DNA of 64,000 nt, taken from contig NC_091014.1 of assembly GCF_041296385.1 (NCBI RefSeq), positions 48,130,078 to 48,194,077 of the forward strand. Direction: 5' to 3'. This document shows, in pieces, positions 48,230 through 61,400 of this stretch. The translations under genes were made by a program, and so were the position numbers. The notes under the pieces are model-generated. The model did not search any database, had not been told where the DNA came from, and was given only the letters and a program-made list of their open reading frames with translations. The stretch is from Aphelocoma coerulescens. Lineage: Eukaryota > Chordata > Aves > Passeriformes > Corvidae. Numbering within the stretch: the stretch's first letter is position 1; every line of letters begins with the position of its first letter.

Positions 48230-50983
48230 GAGCTCCGGGGATACTCAGCATGTGAAAGGCAGGCCAAGCTTATCGCAGCACAAGCAAAACCTTGCTCCCT
48301 CTTCTTCTTTCTGCTTGGAACTTGCAGCCGCCCAATGCCTGATTTCTGGCTCAATCTAGGGTTAGGGTTAGGGTTAGGGTTACGCCTAGGGTTAGGCTTG
48401 AGAAAACCACAAAGCCAGGAGCTCCAGGGACACTCACCATGCGAAAGGCAGGCCAAGTTGAGCACGATACAGTTAAAACCTTGCTCCCTCTTCCTCTTTC
48501 TGCTTGGAACTCACCGCCGCCCAATGCCCCATTTCTGGCTCAAACTAGGTTATGGTTATGGTTACACCTAGTGTTAGGATTTCAGAAATCCACAAAGCCA
48601 GGAGCTCCAGGGATACTCAGCATGCGAAAGGCAGGCCAAGCTTATCGCAGCACAGCCAAAACCTTGCTCCCACTTCTTCATTCTTCTTGGAAGTCGCCAC
48701 AACCCAATGCCTGATTTCTGGCTCAATCTAGGGTTAGGGTTAGGGTTAGGGTTACGCCTAGGGTTAGGCTTGAGAAAACCACAAAGCCAGGAGCTCCAGG
48801 GACACTCACCATGCGAAAGGCAGGCCAAGTTGAGCACGATACAGTTAAAACCTTGCTCCCTCTTCTTCTTTCTGCTTGGAACTCACCGCCGCCCAATGCC
48901 CCATTTCTGGCTCAAACTAGGTTATGGTTATGGTTACACCTAGTGTTAGGGTTTGAGAAATCCACAAACCCAGGAGCTCCAGGGATACTCAGCATGCGAA
49001 AGGCAGGCCAAGCTTATCGCAGCACAGCCAAAACCTTGCTCCCACTTCTTCATTCTTCTTGGAAGTCGCCACAACCCAATGCCTGATTTCTGGCTCAATC
49101 TAGGGTTAGGGTTAGGGTTAGGGTTACGCCTAGGGTTAGGCTTGAGAAAACCACAAAGCCAGGAGCTCCAGGGATACTCCCCATGCGAAAGGCAGGCCAA
49201 GCTTATCGCAGCACAGCCAAAACCTTGCTCCCACTTCTTCATTCTTCTTGGAATTCACCACAGCCCAATGCCCGATTTCTGGCTCAAACTAGGGTTAGGG
49301 TTACGCCTAGGGTTAGGCTTGAGAAAACCACAAAGCCAGGAGCTCCAGGGACACTCACCATGCGAAAGGCAGGCCAAGTTGAGCACGATACAGTTAAAAC
49401 CTTGCTCCCTCTTCCTCTTTCTGCTTGGAACTCACCGCCGCCCAATGCCCCATTTCTGGCTCAAACTAGGTTATGGTTATGGTTACACCTAGTGTTAGGA
49501 TTTCAGAAATCCACAAAGCCAGGAGCTCCAGGGATACTCAGCATGCGAAAGGCAGGCCAAGCTTATCGCAGCACAGCCAAAACCTTGCTCCCACTTCTTC
49601 ATTCTTCTTGGAATTTGATACAGCCCAATGCCCGATTTCTGGCTCAAACTAGGGTTAGGGTTAGGGTTAGGGTAAGGTTTGAGAAAACCACAAAGCCAGG
49701 AGCTCCAGGGACACTCACCATGCGAAAGGCAGGCCAAGTTGAGCACGATACAGTTAAAACCTTGCTCCCTCTTCCTCTTTCTGCTTGGAACTCACCGCCA
49801 CCCAATGCCCCATTTCTGGCCCAAACTTCGGTTATGTTTATGGTTACAACTAGTGTTAGGATTTGAGAAATCCACAAAGCCAGGAGCTCCAGGGATACTC
49901 AGCATGCGAAAGGCAGGCCAAGCTTATCGCAGCACAGCCAAAACCTTGCTCCCTCTTCTTCATTCTTCTTGGAAGTCGCCACAACCCAATGCCTGATTTC
50001 TGGCTCAATCTAGGGTTAGGGTTAGGGTTAGGGTTACGCCTAGGGTTAGGCTTGAGAAAACCACAAAGCCAGGAGCTCCAGGGATACTCCCCATGCGAAA
50101 GGCAGGCCAAGCTTATCGCAGCACAGCCAAAACCTTGCTCCCACTTCTTCATTCTTCTTGGGATTCACCACAGCCCAATGCCCGATTTCTGGCTCAAACT
50201 AGGCTTAGGGTTACGCCTAGGGTTAGGCTTGAGAAAACCACAAAGCCAGGAGCTCCAGGGACACTCCCCATGCGAAAGGCAGGCCAAGCTTATCGCAGCA
50301 CAGCCAAAACCTTGCTCTCACTTCTTCATTCTTCTTGGGATTCACCACAGCCCAATGCCCGATTTCTGGCTCAAACTAGGGTTAGGGTTACGCCTAGGGT
50401 TAGGCTTGAGAAAACCACAAAGCCAGGAGCTCCAGGGACACTCACCATGTGAAAGGCAGGCCAAGTTGAGCACGATACAGTTAAAACCTTGCTCCCTCTT
50501 CCTCTTTCTGCTTGGAACTCACCGCCACCCAATGCCCCATTTCTGGCCCAAACTTCGGTTATGTTTATGGTTACACCTAGTGTTAGGATTTGAGAAATCC
50601 ACAAAGCCAGGAGCTCCAGGGATACTCAGCATGCGAAAGGCAGGCCAAGCTTATCGCAGCACAGCCAAAACCTTGCTCCCTCTTCTTCATTCTTCTTGGA
50701 AGTCGCCACAACCCAATGCCTGATTTCTGGCTCAAACTAGGGTTAGGGTTAGGGTTAGGGTTACGCCTAGGTTAAGGTTTGAGAAAACCACAAAGCCAGG
50801 AGCTCCAGGGACACTCACCATGTGAAAGGCAGGCCAAGTTGAGCACGATACAGTTAAAACCTTGCTCCCTCTTCTTCTTTCTGCTTGGAACTCGCCGCCG
50901 CCCAATGCCCCATTTCTGGCTCCAACTAGGGTTATGGTCGTGGTTACACCTAGTGTTAGGGTTTGAGAAATCCACAAAGCCAG
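48230..50983 (+). repeat. 15-unit higher-order repeat, 2754 bp (copy E, tandem with D)
   Basis: The same six words follow directly after copy D with no gap. Few differences are visible between the two by reading, mainly in the first dimer, where this copy has CCTCTTTCTGC and TTTCAGAAATCC. This is the clearest tandem pair of the 2754 bp repeat. Confidence 0.9.
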
Positions 50984-53900
50984 GAGCTCCGGGGATACTC
51001 AGCATGCGAAAGGCAGGCCAAGCTTATCGCAGCACAGCCAAAACCTTGCTCCCACTTCTTCATTCTTCTTGGAAGTCGCCACAACCCAATGCCTGATTTC
51101 TGGCTCAATCTAGGGTTAGGGTTAGGGTTAGGGTTACGCCTAGGGTTAGGCTTGAGAAAACCACAAAGCCAGGAGCTCCAGGGATACTCCCCATGCGAAA
51201 GGCAGGCCAAGCTTATCGCAGCACAGCCAAAACCTTGCTCCCACTTCTTCATTCTTATTGGAATTCACCACAGCCCAATGCCCGATTTCTGGCTCAAACT
51301 AGGGTTAGGGTTACGCCTAGGGTTAGGCTTGAGAAAACCACAAAGCCAGGAGCTCCAGGGACACTCACCATGCGAAAGGCAGGCCAAGTTGAGCACGATA
51401 CAGTTAAAACCTTGCTCCCTCTTCCTCTTTCTGCTTGGAACTCACCGCCGCCCAATGCCCCATTTCTGGCTCAAACTAGGTTATGGTTATGGTTACACCT
51501 AGTGTTAGGATTTGAGAAATCCACAAAGCCAGGAGCTCCAGGGATACTCCCCATGCGAAAGGCAGGCCAAGCTTATCGCAGCACAGCCAAAACCTTGCTC
51601 CCACTTCTTCATTCTTCTTGGAATTTGATACAGCCCAATGCCCGATTTCTGGCTCAAACTAGGGTTAGGGTTAGGGTTAGGGTAAGGTTTGAGAAAACCA
51701 CAAAGCCAGGAGCTCCAGGGACACTCACCATGCGAAAGGCAGGCCAAGTTGAGCACGATACAGTTAAAACCTTGCTCCCTCTTCTTCTTTCTGCTTGGAA
51801 CTCGCCGCCGCCCAATACCCCATTTCTGGCTCAAAATAGGGTTATGGTCGTGGTTACACCTAGTGTTAGGATTTGAGAAATCCACAAAGCCAGGAGCTCC
51901 AGGGATACTCAGCATGCGAAAGGCAGGCCAAGCTTATCGCAGCACAGCCAAAACCTTGCTCCCTCTTCTTCATTCTTCTTGGAACTTGCCACAGCCCAAT
52001 GCCCGATTTCTGTCTCAATCTAGGGTTAGGGTTACGCCTAGGGTTAGGCTTGAGAAAACCACAAAGCCAGGAGCTCCAGGGACACTCACCATGCGAAAGG
52101 CAGGCCAAGTTGAGCACGATACAGTTAAAACCTTGCTCCCTCTTCTTCTTTCTGCTTGGAACTCGCCGTCGCCCAATGCCCCATTTCTGGCTCAAACTAG
52201 GTTATGGTTATGGTTACACCTAGTGTTAGGATTTGAGAAATCCACAAAGCCAGGAGCTCCAGGGATACTCAGCATGCGAAAGGCAGGCCAAGCTTATCGC
52301 AGCACAGCCAAAACCTTGCTCCCACTTCTTCATTCTTCTTGGAAGTCGCCACAACCCAATGCCTGATTTCTGGCTCAATCTAGGGTTAGGGTTAGGGTTA
52401 GGGTTACGCCTAGGGTTAGGCATGAGAAAACCACAAAGCCAGGAGCTCCAGGGATACTCCCCATGCGAAAGGCAGGCCAAGCTTATCGCAGCACAGCCAA
52501 AACCTTGCTCCCACTTCTTCATTCTTATTGGAATTCACCACAGCCCAATGCCCGATTTCTGGCTCAAACTAGGGTTAGGGTTACGCCTAGGGTTAGGCTT
52601 GAGAAAACCACAAAGCCAGGAGCTCCAGGGACACTCACCATGCGAAAGGCAGGCCAAGTTGAGCACGATACAGTTAAAACCTTGCTCCCTCTTCTTCTTT
52701 CTGCTTGGAACTCGCCGCCGCCCAATGCCCCATTTCTGGCTCAAACTAGGTTATGGTTATGGTTACACCTAGTGTTAGGGTTTGAGAAATCCATAAAACC
52801 AGGAGCTCCAGGGATACTCAGCATGCGAAAGGCAGGCCAAGCTTATCGCAGCACAGCCAAAACCTTGCTCCCACTACTTCATTCTTCTTGGAAGTCGCCA
52901 CAACCCAATGCCTGATTTCTGGCTCAATCTAGGGTTAGGGTTAGGGTTAGGGTTATGCCTAGGGTTAGGCTTGAGAAAACCACAAAGCCAGGAGCTCCAG
53001 GGATACTCCCCATGCGAAAGGCAGGCCAAGCTTATCGCAGCACAGCCAAAACCTTGCTCTCACTTCTTCATTCTTCTTGGGATTCACCACAGCCCAATGC
53101 CCGATTTCTGGCTCAAACTAGGGTTAGGGTTACGCCTAGGGTTAGGCTTGAGAAAACCACAAAGCCAGGAGCTCCAGGGACACTCACCATGTGAAAGGCA
53201 GGCCAAGTTGAGCACGATACAGTTAAAACCTTGCTCCCTCTTCCTCTTTCTGCTTGGAACTCACCGCCACCCAATGCCCCATTTCTGGCTCAAACTAGGT
53301 TATGGTTATGGTTACACCTAGTGTTAGGATTTGAGAAATCCACAAAGCCAGGAGCTCCAGGGATACTCCCCATGCGAAAGGCAGGCCAAGCTTATCGCAG
53401 CACAGCCAAAACCTTGCTCCCTCTTCTTCATTCTTCTTGGAATTTGATACAGCCCAATGCCCGATTTCTGGCTCAAACTAGGGTTAGGGTTACGCCTAGG
53501 GTTAGGCTTGAGAAAACCACAAAGCCAGGAGCTCCAGGGACACTCACCATGCGAAAGGCAGGCCAAGTTGAGCACGATACAGTTAAAACCTTGCTCCCTC
53601 TTCTTCTTTCTGCTTGGAACTCACCGCCGCCCAATACCCCATTTCTGGCTCAAAATAGGGTTATGGTCGTGGTTACACCTAGTGTTAGGATTTGAGAAAT
53701 CCACAAAGCCAGGAGCTCCAGGGATACTCAGCATGCGAAAGGCAGGCCAAGCTTATCGCAGCACAGCCAAAACCTTGCTCCCTCTTCTTCATTCTTCTTG
53801 GAACTTGCCACAGCCCAATGCCCGATTTCTGTCTCAATCTAGGGTTAGGGTTACGCCTAGGGTTAGGCTTGAGAAAACCACAAAGCCAGGAGCTCCAGGG

Positions 53901-56900
53901 ACACTCACCATGCGAAAGGCAGGCCAAGTTGAGCACGATACAGTTAAAACCTTGCTCCCTATTCTTCTTTCTGCTTGGAACTCGCCGTCGCCCAATGCCC
54001 CATTTCTGGCTCAAACTAGGTTATGGTTATGGTTACACCTAGTGTTAGGATTTGAGAAATCCACAAAGCCAGGAGCTCCAGGGATACTCAGCATGCGAAA
54101 GGCAGGCCAAGCTTATCGCAGCACAGCCAAAACCTTGCTCCCACTACTTCATTCTTCTTGGAAGTCGCCACAACCCAATGCCTGATTTCTGGCTCAATCT
54201 AGGGTTAGGGTTAGGGTTAGGGTTATGCCTAGGGTTAGGCTTGAGAAAACCACAAAGCCAGGAGCTCCAGGGATACTCCCCATGCGAAAGGCAGGCCAAG
54301 CTTATCGCAGCACAGCCAAAACCTTGCTCTCACTTCTTCATTCTTCTTGGGATTCACCACAGCCCAATGCCCGATTTCTGGCTCAAACTAGGGTTAGGGT
54401 TACGCCTAGGGTTAGGCTTGAGAAAACCACAAAGCCAGGAGCTCCAGGGACACTCACCATGTGAAAGGCAGGCCAAGTTGAGCACGATACAGTTAAAACC
54501 TTGCTCCCTCTTCCTCTTTCTGCTTGGAACTCACCGCCACCCAATGCCCCATTTCTGGTCCAAACTTCGGTTATGTTTATGGTTACACCTAGTGTTAGGA
54601 TTTGAGAAATCCACAAAGCCAGGAGCTCCAGGGATACTCAGCATGCGAAAGGCAGGCCAAGCTTATCGCAGCACAGCCAAAACCTTGCTCCCTCTTCTTC
54701 ATTCTTCTTGGAAGTCGCCACAACCCAATGCCTGATTTCTGGCTCAAACTAGGGTTAGGGTTAGGGTTAGGGTTACGCCTAGGTTAAGGTTTGAGAAAAC
54801 CACAAAGCCAGGAGCTCCAGGGACACTCACCATGTGAAAGGCAGGCCAAGTTGAGCACGATACAGTTAAAACCTTGCTCCCTCTTCTTCTTTCTGCTTGG
54901 AACTCACCGCCGCCCAATGCCCCATTTCTGGCTCCAACTAGGGTTATGGTCGTGGTTACACCTTGTGTTAGGGTTTGAGAAATCCACAAAGCCAGGAGCT
55001 CCAGGGATACCCAGCATGTGAAAGCCAGGCCAAGCTTATCGCAGCACAAGCAAAACCTTGCTCCTTCTTCTTCTTTCTGCTTGGAACTTGCCACAGCCCA
55101 ATGCCCGATTTCTGGCTCAAACTAGGGTTAGGGTTAGGGTTAGGGTTACGCCTAGGGTTAGGCTTGAGAAAACCACAAAGCCAGGAGCTCCAGGGACGCT
55201 CACCATGCGAAAGGCAGGCCAAGTTGAGCACGATACAGTTAAAACCTTGCTCCCTCTTCTTCTTTCTGCTTGGAACTCGCCGCCGCCCAATGCCCCATTT
55301 CTGGCTCAAACTAGGTTATGGTTATGGTTACACCTAGTGTTAGGGTTTTAGAAATCCACAAAACCAGGAGCTCCAGGGATACTCAGAATGCGAAAGGCAG
55401 GCCAAGCTTATCGCAGCACAGCCAAAACCTTGCTCCCACTTCTTCATTCTTCTTGGAAGTCGCCACAACCCAATGCCTGATTTCTGGCTCAACCTAGGGT
55501 TAGGGTTAGGGTTAGGGTTACGCCTAGGGTTAGGCTTGAGAAAACCACAAAGCCAGGAGCTCCAGGGATACTCCCCATGCGAAAGGCAGGCCAAGCTTAT
55601 CGCAGCACAGCCAAAACCTTGCTCCCACTTCTTCATTCTTATTGGAATTCACCACAGCCCAATGCCCGATTTCTGGCTCAAACTAGGGTTAGGGTTACGC
55701 CTAGGGTTAGGCTTGAGAAAACCACAAAGCCAGGAGCTCCAGGGACACTCGCCACGCGAAAGGCAGGCCAAGTGGAGCACGATACAGTTAAAACCTTGCT
55801 CCCTCTTCTTCTTTCTGCTTGGAACTCGCCGCCGCCCAATGCCCCATTTCTGGCTCCAACTAGGGTTATGGTCGTGGTTACACCTAGTGTTAGGATTTGA
55901 GAAATCCACAAAGCCAGGAGCTCCGGGGATACTCAGCATGTGAAAGGCAGGCCAAGCTTATCGCAGCACAAGCAAAACCTTGCTCCCTCTTCTTCTTTCT
56001 GCTTGGAACTTGCAGCCGCCCAATGCCTGATTTCTGGCTCAATCTAGGGTTAGGGTTAGGGTTAGGGTTACGCCTAGGGTTAGGCTTGAGAAAACCACAA
56101 AGCCAGGAGCTCCAGGGACACTCACCATGCGAAAGGCAGGCCAAGTTGAGCACGATACAGTTAAAACCTTGCTCCCTCTTCCTCTTTCTGCTTGGAACTC
56201 ACCGCCGCCCAATGCCCCATTTCTGGCTCAAACTAGGTTATGGTTATGGTTACACCTAGTGTTAGGATTTCAGAAATCCACAAAGCCAGGAGCTCCAGGG
56301 ATACTCAGCATGCGAAAGGCAGGCCAAGCTTATCGCAGCACAGCCAAAACCTTGCTCCCACTTCTTCATTCTTCTTGGAATTTGATACAGCCCAATGCCC
56401 GATTTCTGGCTCAAACTAGGGTTAGGGTTAGGGTTAGGGTAAGGTTTGAGAAAACCACAAAGCCAGGAGCTCCAGGGACACTCACCATGCGAAAGGCAGG
56501 CCAAGTTGAGCACGATACAGTTAAAACCTTGCTCCCTCTTCCTCTTTCTGCTTGGAACTCACCGCCACCCAATGCCCCATTTCTGGCCCAAACTTCGGTT
56601 ATGTTTATGGTTACAACTAGTGTTAGGATTTGAGAAATCCACAAAGCCAGGAGCTCCAGGGATACTCAGCATGCGAAAGGCAGGCCAAGCTTATCGCAGC
56701 ACAGCCAAAACCTTGCTCCCTCTTCTTCATTCTTCTTGGAAGTCGCCACAACCCAATGCCTGATTTCTGGCTCAATCTAGGGTTAGGGTTAGGGTTAGGG
56801 TTACGCCTAGGGTTAGGCTTGAGAAAACCACAAAGCCAGGAGCTCCAGGGATACTCCCCATGCGAAAGGCAGGCCAAGCTGATCGCAGCACAGCCAAAAC

Positions 56901-58494
56901 CTTGCTCCCACTTCTTCATTCTTCTTGGGATTCACCACAGCCCAATGCCCGATTTCTGGCTCAAACTAGGCTTAGGGTTACGCCTAGGGTTAGGCTTGAG
57001 AAAACCACAAAGCCAGGAGCTCCAGGGACACTCCCCATGCGAAAGGCAGGCCAAGCTTATCGCAGCACAGCCAAAACCTTGCTCTCACTTCTTCATTCTT
57101 CTTGGGATTCACCACAGCCCAATGCCCGATTTCTGGCTCAAACTAGGGTTAGGGTTACGCCTAGGGTTAGGCTTGAGAAAACCACAAAGCCAGGAGCTCC
57201 AGGGACACTCACCATGTGAAAGGCAGGCCAAGTTGAGCACGATACAGTTAAAACCTTGCTCCCTCTTCCTCTTTCTGCTTGGAACTCACCGCCACCCAAT
57301 GCCCCATTTCTGGCCCAAACTTCGGTTATGTTTATGGTTACACCTAGTGTTAGGATTTGAGAAATCCACAAAGCCAGGAGCTCCAGGGATACTCAGCATG
57401 CGAAAGGCAGGCCAAGCTTATCGCAGCACAGCCAAAACCTTGCTCCCTCTTCTTCATTCTTCTTGGAAGTCGCCACAACCCAATGCCTGATTTCTGGCTC
57501 AAACTAGGGTTAGGGTTAGGGTTAGGGTTACGCCTAGGTTAAGGTTTGAGAAAACCACAAAGCCAGGAGCTCCAGGGACACTCACCATGTGAAAGGCAGG
57601 CCAAGTTGAGCACGATACAGTTAAAACCTTGCTCCCTCTTCTTCTTTCTGCTTGGAACTCGCCGCCGCCCAATGCCCCATTTCTGGCTCCAACTAGGGTT
57701 ATGGTCGTGGTTACACCTAGTGTTAGGGTTTGAGAAATCCACAAAGCCAGGAGCTCCGGGGATACTCAGCATGTGAAAGGCAGGCCAAGCTTATCGCAGC
57801 ACAAGCAAAACCTTGCTCCCTCTTCTTCTTTCTGCTTGGAACTTGCAGCCGCCCAATGCCCCATTTCTGGCTCAATCTAGGGTTAGGGTTAGGGTTAGGG
57901 TTACGCCTAGGGTTAGGCTTGAGAAAACCACAAAGCCAGGAGCTCCAGGGACACTCACCATGCGAAAGGCAGGCCAAGTTGAGCACGATACAGTTAAAAC
58001 CTTGCTCCCTCTTCTTCTTTCTGCTTGGAACTCACCGCCGCCCAATGCCCCATTTCTGGCTCAAACTAGGTTATGGTTATGGTTACACCTAGTGTTAGGA
58101 TTTGAGAAATCCACAAAGCCAGGAGCTCCAGGGATACTCAGCATGCGAAAGGCAGGCCAAGCTTATCGCAGCACAGCCAAAACCTTGCTCCCACTTCTTC
58201 ATTCTTCTTGGAAGTCGCCACAACCCAATGCCTGATTTCTGGCTCAATCTAGGGTTAGGGTTAGGGTTAGGGTTACGCCTAGGGTTAGGCTTGAGAAAAC
58301 CACAAAGCCAGGAGCTCCAGGGACACTCACCATGCGAAAGGCAGGCCAAGTTGAGCACGATACAGTTAAAACCTTGCTCCCTCTTCTTCTTTCTGCTTGG
58401 AACTCACCGCCGCCCAATGCCCCATTTCTGGCTCAAACTAGGTTATGGTTATGGTTACACCTAGTGTTAGGGTTTGAGAAATCCACAAAGCCAG
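50984..58494 (+). repeat. 41-unit higher-order repeat, 7511 bp (copy 1)
   Basis: The words are 549, 361, 360, 549, 549, 361, 360, 550, 373, 372, 550, 372, 361, 727, 373, 372 and 372. The last part (from about 56290) is 2754-family material, so the repeat is a composite of block III-type, linker-type and 15-unit-type words. Inside it the T2 unit with TTTCTGTCTCAATC occurs twice, 1819 bp apart (words at 51894 and 53713), showing an internal duplication. Confidence 0.88.
52005..52020 (+). repeat. TTTCTGTCTCAATC marker in a T2 unit
   Basis: The usual TTTCTGGCTCAATC is changed by one base. The same change is seen near 22834, 53828, 59518 and 61337, always in a T2 unit of a 360 bp word. It links block III with both 7511 bp copies and supports the offsets of 30,993, 1819 and 7511. 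Confidence 0.85.
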
Positions 58495-61400
58495 GAGCTC
58501 CAGGGATACTCAGCATGCGAAAGGCAGGCCAAGCTTATCGCAGCACAGCCAAAACCTTGCTCCCACTTCTTCATTCTTCTTGGAAGTCGCCACAACCCAA
58601 TGCCTGATTTCTGGCTCAATCTAGGGTTAGGGTTAGGGTTAGGGTTACGCCTAGGGTTAGGCTTGAGAAAACCACAAAGCCAGGAGCTCCAGGGATACTC
58701 CCCATGCGAAAGGCAGGCCAAGCTTATCGCAGCACAGCCAAAACCTTGCTCCCACTTCTTCATTCTTCTTGGAATTCACCACAGCCCAATGCCCGATTTC
58801 TGGCTCAAACTAGGGTTAGGGTTACGCCTAGGGTTAGGCTTGAGAAAACCACAAAGCCAGGAGCTCCAGGGACACTCACCATGCGAAAGGCAGGCCAAGT
58901 TGAGCACGATACAGTTAAAACCTTGCTCCCTCTTCCTCTTTCTGCTTGGAACTCACCGCCGCCCAATGCCCCATTTCTGGCTCAAACTAGGTTATGGTTA
59001 TGGTTACACCTAGTGTTAGGATTTGAGAAATCCACAAAGCCAGGAGCTCCAGGGATACTCCCCATGCGAAAGGCAGGCCAAGCTTATCGCAGCACAGCCA
59101 AAACCTTGCTCCCACTTCTTCATTCTTCTTGGAATTTGATACAGCCCAATGCCCGATTTCTGGCTCAAACTAGGGTTAGGGTTAGGGTTAGGGTAAGGTT
59201 TGAGAAAACCACAAAGCCAGGAGCTCCAGGGACACTCACCATGCGAAAGGCAGGCCAAGTTGAGCACGATACAGTTAAAACCTTGCTCCCTCTTCTTCTT
59301 TCTGCTTGGAACTCGCCGCCGCCCAATACCCCATTTCTGGCTCAAAATAGGGTTATGGTCGTGGTTACACCTAGTGTTAGGATTTGAGAAATCCACAAAG
59401 CCAGGAGCTCCAGGGATACTCAGCATGCGAAAGGCAGGCCAAGCTTATCGCAGCACAGCCAAAACCTTGCTCCCTCTTCTTCATTCTTCTTGGAACTTGC
59501 CACAGCCCAATGCCCGATTTCTGTCTCAATCTAGGGTTAGGGTTACGCCTAGGGTTAGGCTTGAGAAAACCACAAAGCCAGGAGCTCCAGGGACACTCAC
59601 CATGCGAAAGGCAGGCCAAGTTGAGCACGATACAGTTAAAACCTTGCTCCCTCTTCTTCTTTCTGCTTGGAACTCGCCGTCGCCCAATGCCCCATTTCTG
59701 GCTCAAACTAGGTTATGGTTATGGTTACACCTAGTGTTAGGATTTGAGAAATCCACAAAGCCAGGAGCTCCAGGGATACTCAGCATGCGAAAGGCAGGCC
59801 AAGCTTATCGCAGCACAGCCAAAACCTTGCTCCCACTTCTTCATTCTTCTTGGAAGTCGCCACAACCCAATGCCTGATTTCTGGCTCAATCTAGGGTTAG
59901 GGTTAGGGTTAGGGTTACGCCTAGGGTTAGGCTTGAGAAAACCACAAAGCCAGGAGCTCCAGGGATACTCCCCATGCGAAAGGCAGGCCAAGCTTATCGC
60001 AGCACAGCCAAAACCTTGCTCCCACTTCTTCATTCTTATTGGAATTCACCACAGCCCAATGCCCGATTTCTGGCTCAAACTAGGGTTAGGGTTACGCCTA
60101 GGGTTAGGCTTGAGAAAACCACAAAGCCAGGAGCTCCAGGGACACTCACCATGCGAAAGGCAGGCCAAGTTGAGCACGATACAGTTAAAACCTTGCTCCC
60201 TCTTCTTCTTTCTGCTTGGAACTCGCCGCCGCCCAATGCCCCATTTCTGGCTCAAACTAGGTTATGGTTATGGTTACACCTAGTGTTAGGGTTTGAGAAA
60301 TCCATAAAACCAGGAGCTCCAGGGATACTCAGCATGCGAAAGGCAGGCCAAGCTTATCGCAGCACAGCCAAAACCTTGCTCCCACTACTTCATTCTTCTT
60401 GGAAGTCGCCACAACCCAATGCCTGATTTCTGGCTCAATCTAGGGTTAGGGTTAGGGTTAGGGTTATGCCTAGGGTTAGGCTTGAGAAAACCACAAAGCC
60501 AGGAGCTCCAGGGATACTCCCCATGCGAAAGGCAGGCCAAGCTTATCGCAGCACAGCCAAAACCTTGCTCTCACTTCTTCATTCTTCTTGGGATTCACCA
60601 CAGCCCAATGCCCGATTTCTGGCTCAAACTAGGGTTAGGGTTACGCCTAGGGTTAGGCTTGAGAAAACCACAAAGCCAGGAGCTCCAGGGACACTCACCA
60701 TGTGAAAGGCAGGCCAAGTTGAGCACGATACAGTTAAAACCTTGCTCCCTCTTCCTCTTTCTGCTTGGAACTCACCGCCACCCAATGCCCCATTTCTGGC
60801 TCCAACTAGGTTATGGTTATGGTTACACCTAGTGTTAGGATTTGAGAAATCCACAAAGCCAGGAGCTCCAGGGATACTCCCCATGCGAAAGGCAGGCCAA
60901 GCTTATCGCAGCACAGCCAAAACCTTGCTCCCTCTTCTTCATTCTTCTTGGAATTTGATACAGCCCAATGCCCGATTTCTGGCTCAAACTAGGGTTAGTG
61001 TTACGCCTAGGGTTAGGCTTGAGAAAACCACAAAGCCAGGAGCTCCAGGGACACTCACCATGCGAAAGGCAGGCCAAGTTGAGCACGATACAGTTAAAAC
61101 CTTGCTCCCTCTTCTTCTTTCTGCTTGGAACTCACCGCCGCCCAATACCCCATTTCTGGCTCAAAATAGGGTTATGGTCGTGGTTACACCTAGTGTTAGG
61201 ATTTGAGAAATCCACAAAGCCAGGAGCTCCAGGGATACTCAGCATGCGAAAGGCAGGCCAAGCTTATCGCAGCACAGCCAAAACCTTGCTCCCTCTTCTT
61301 CATTCTTCTTGGAACTTGCCACAGCCCAATGCCCGATTTCTGTCTCAATCTAGGGTTAGGGTTACGCCTAGGGTTAGGCTTGAGAAAACCACAAAGCCAG

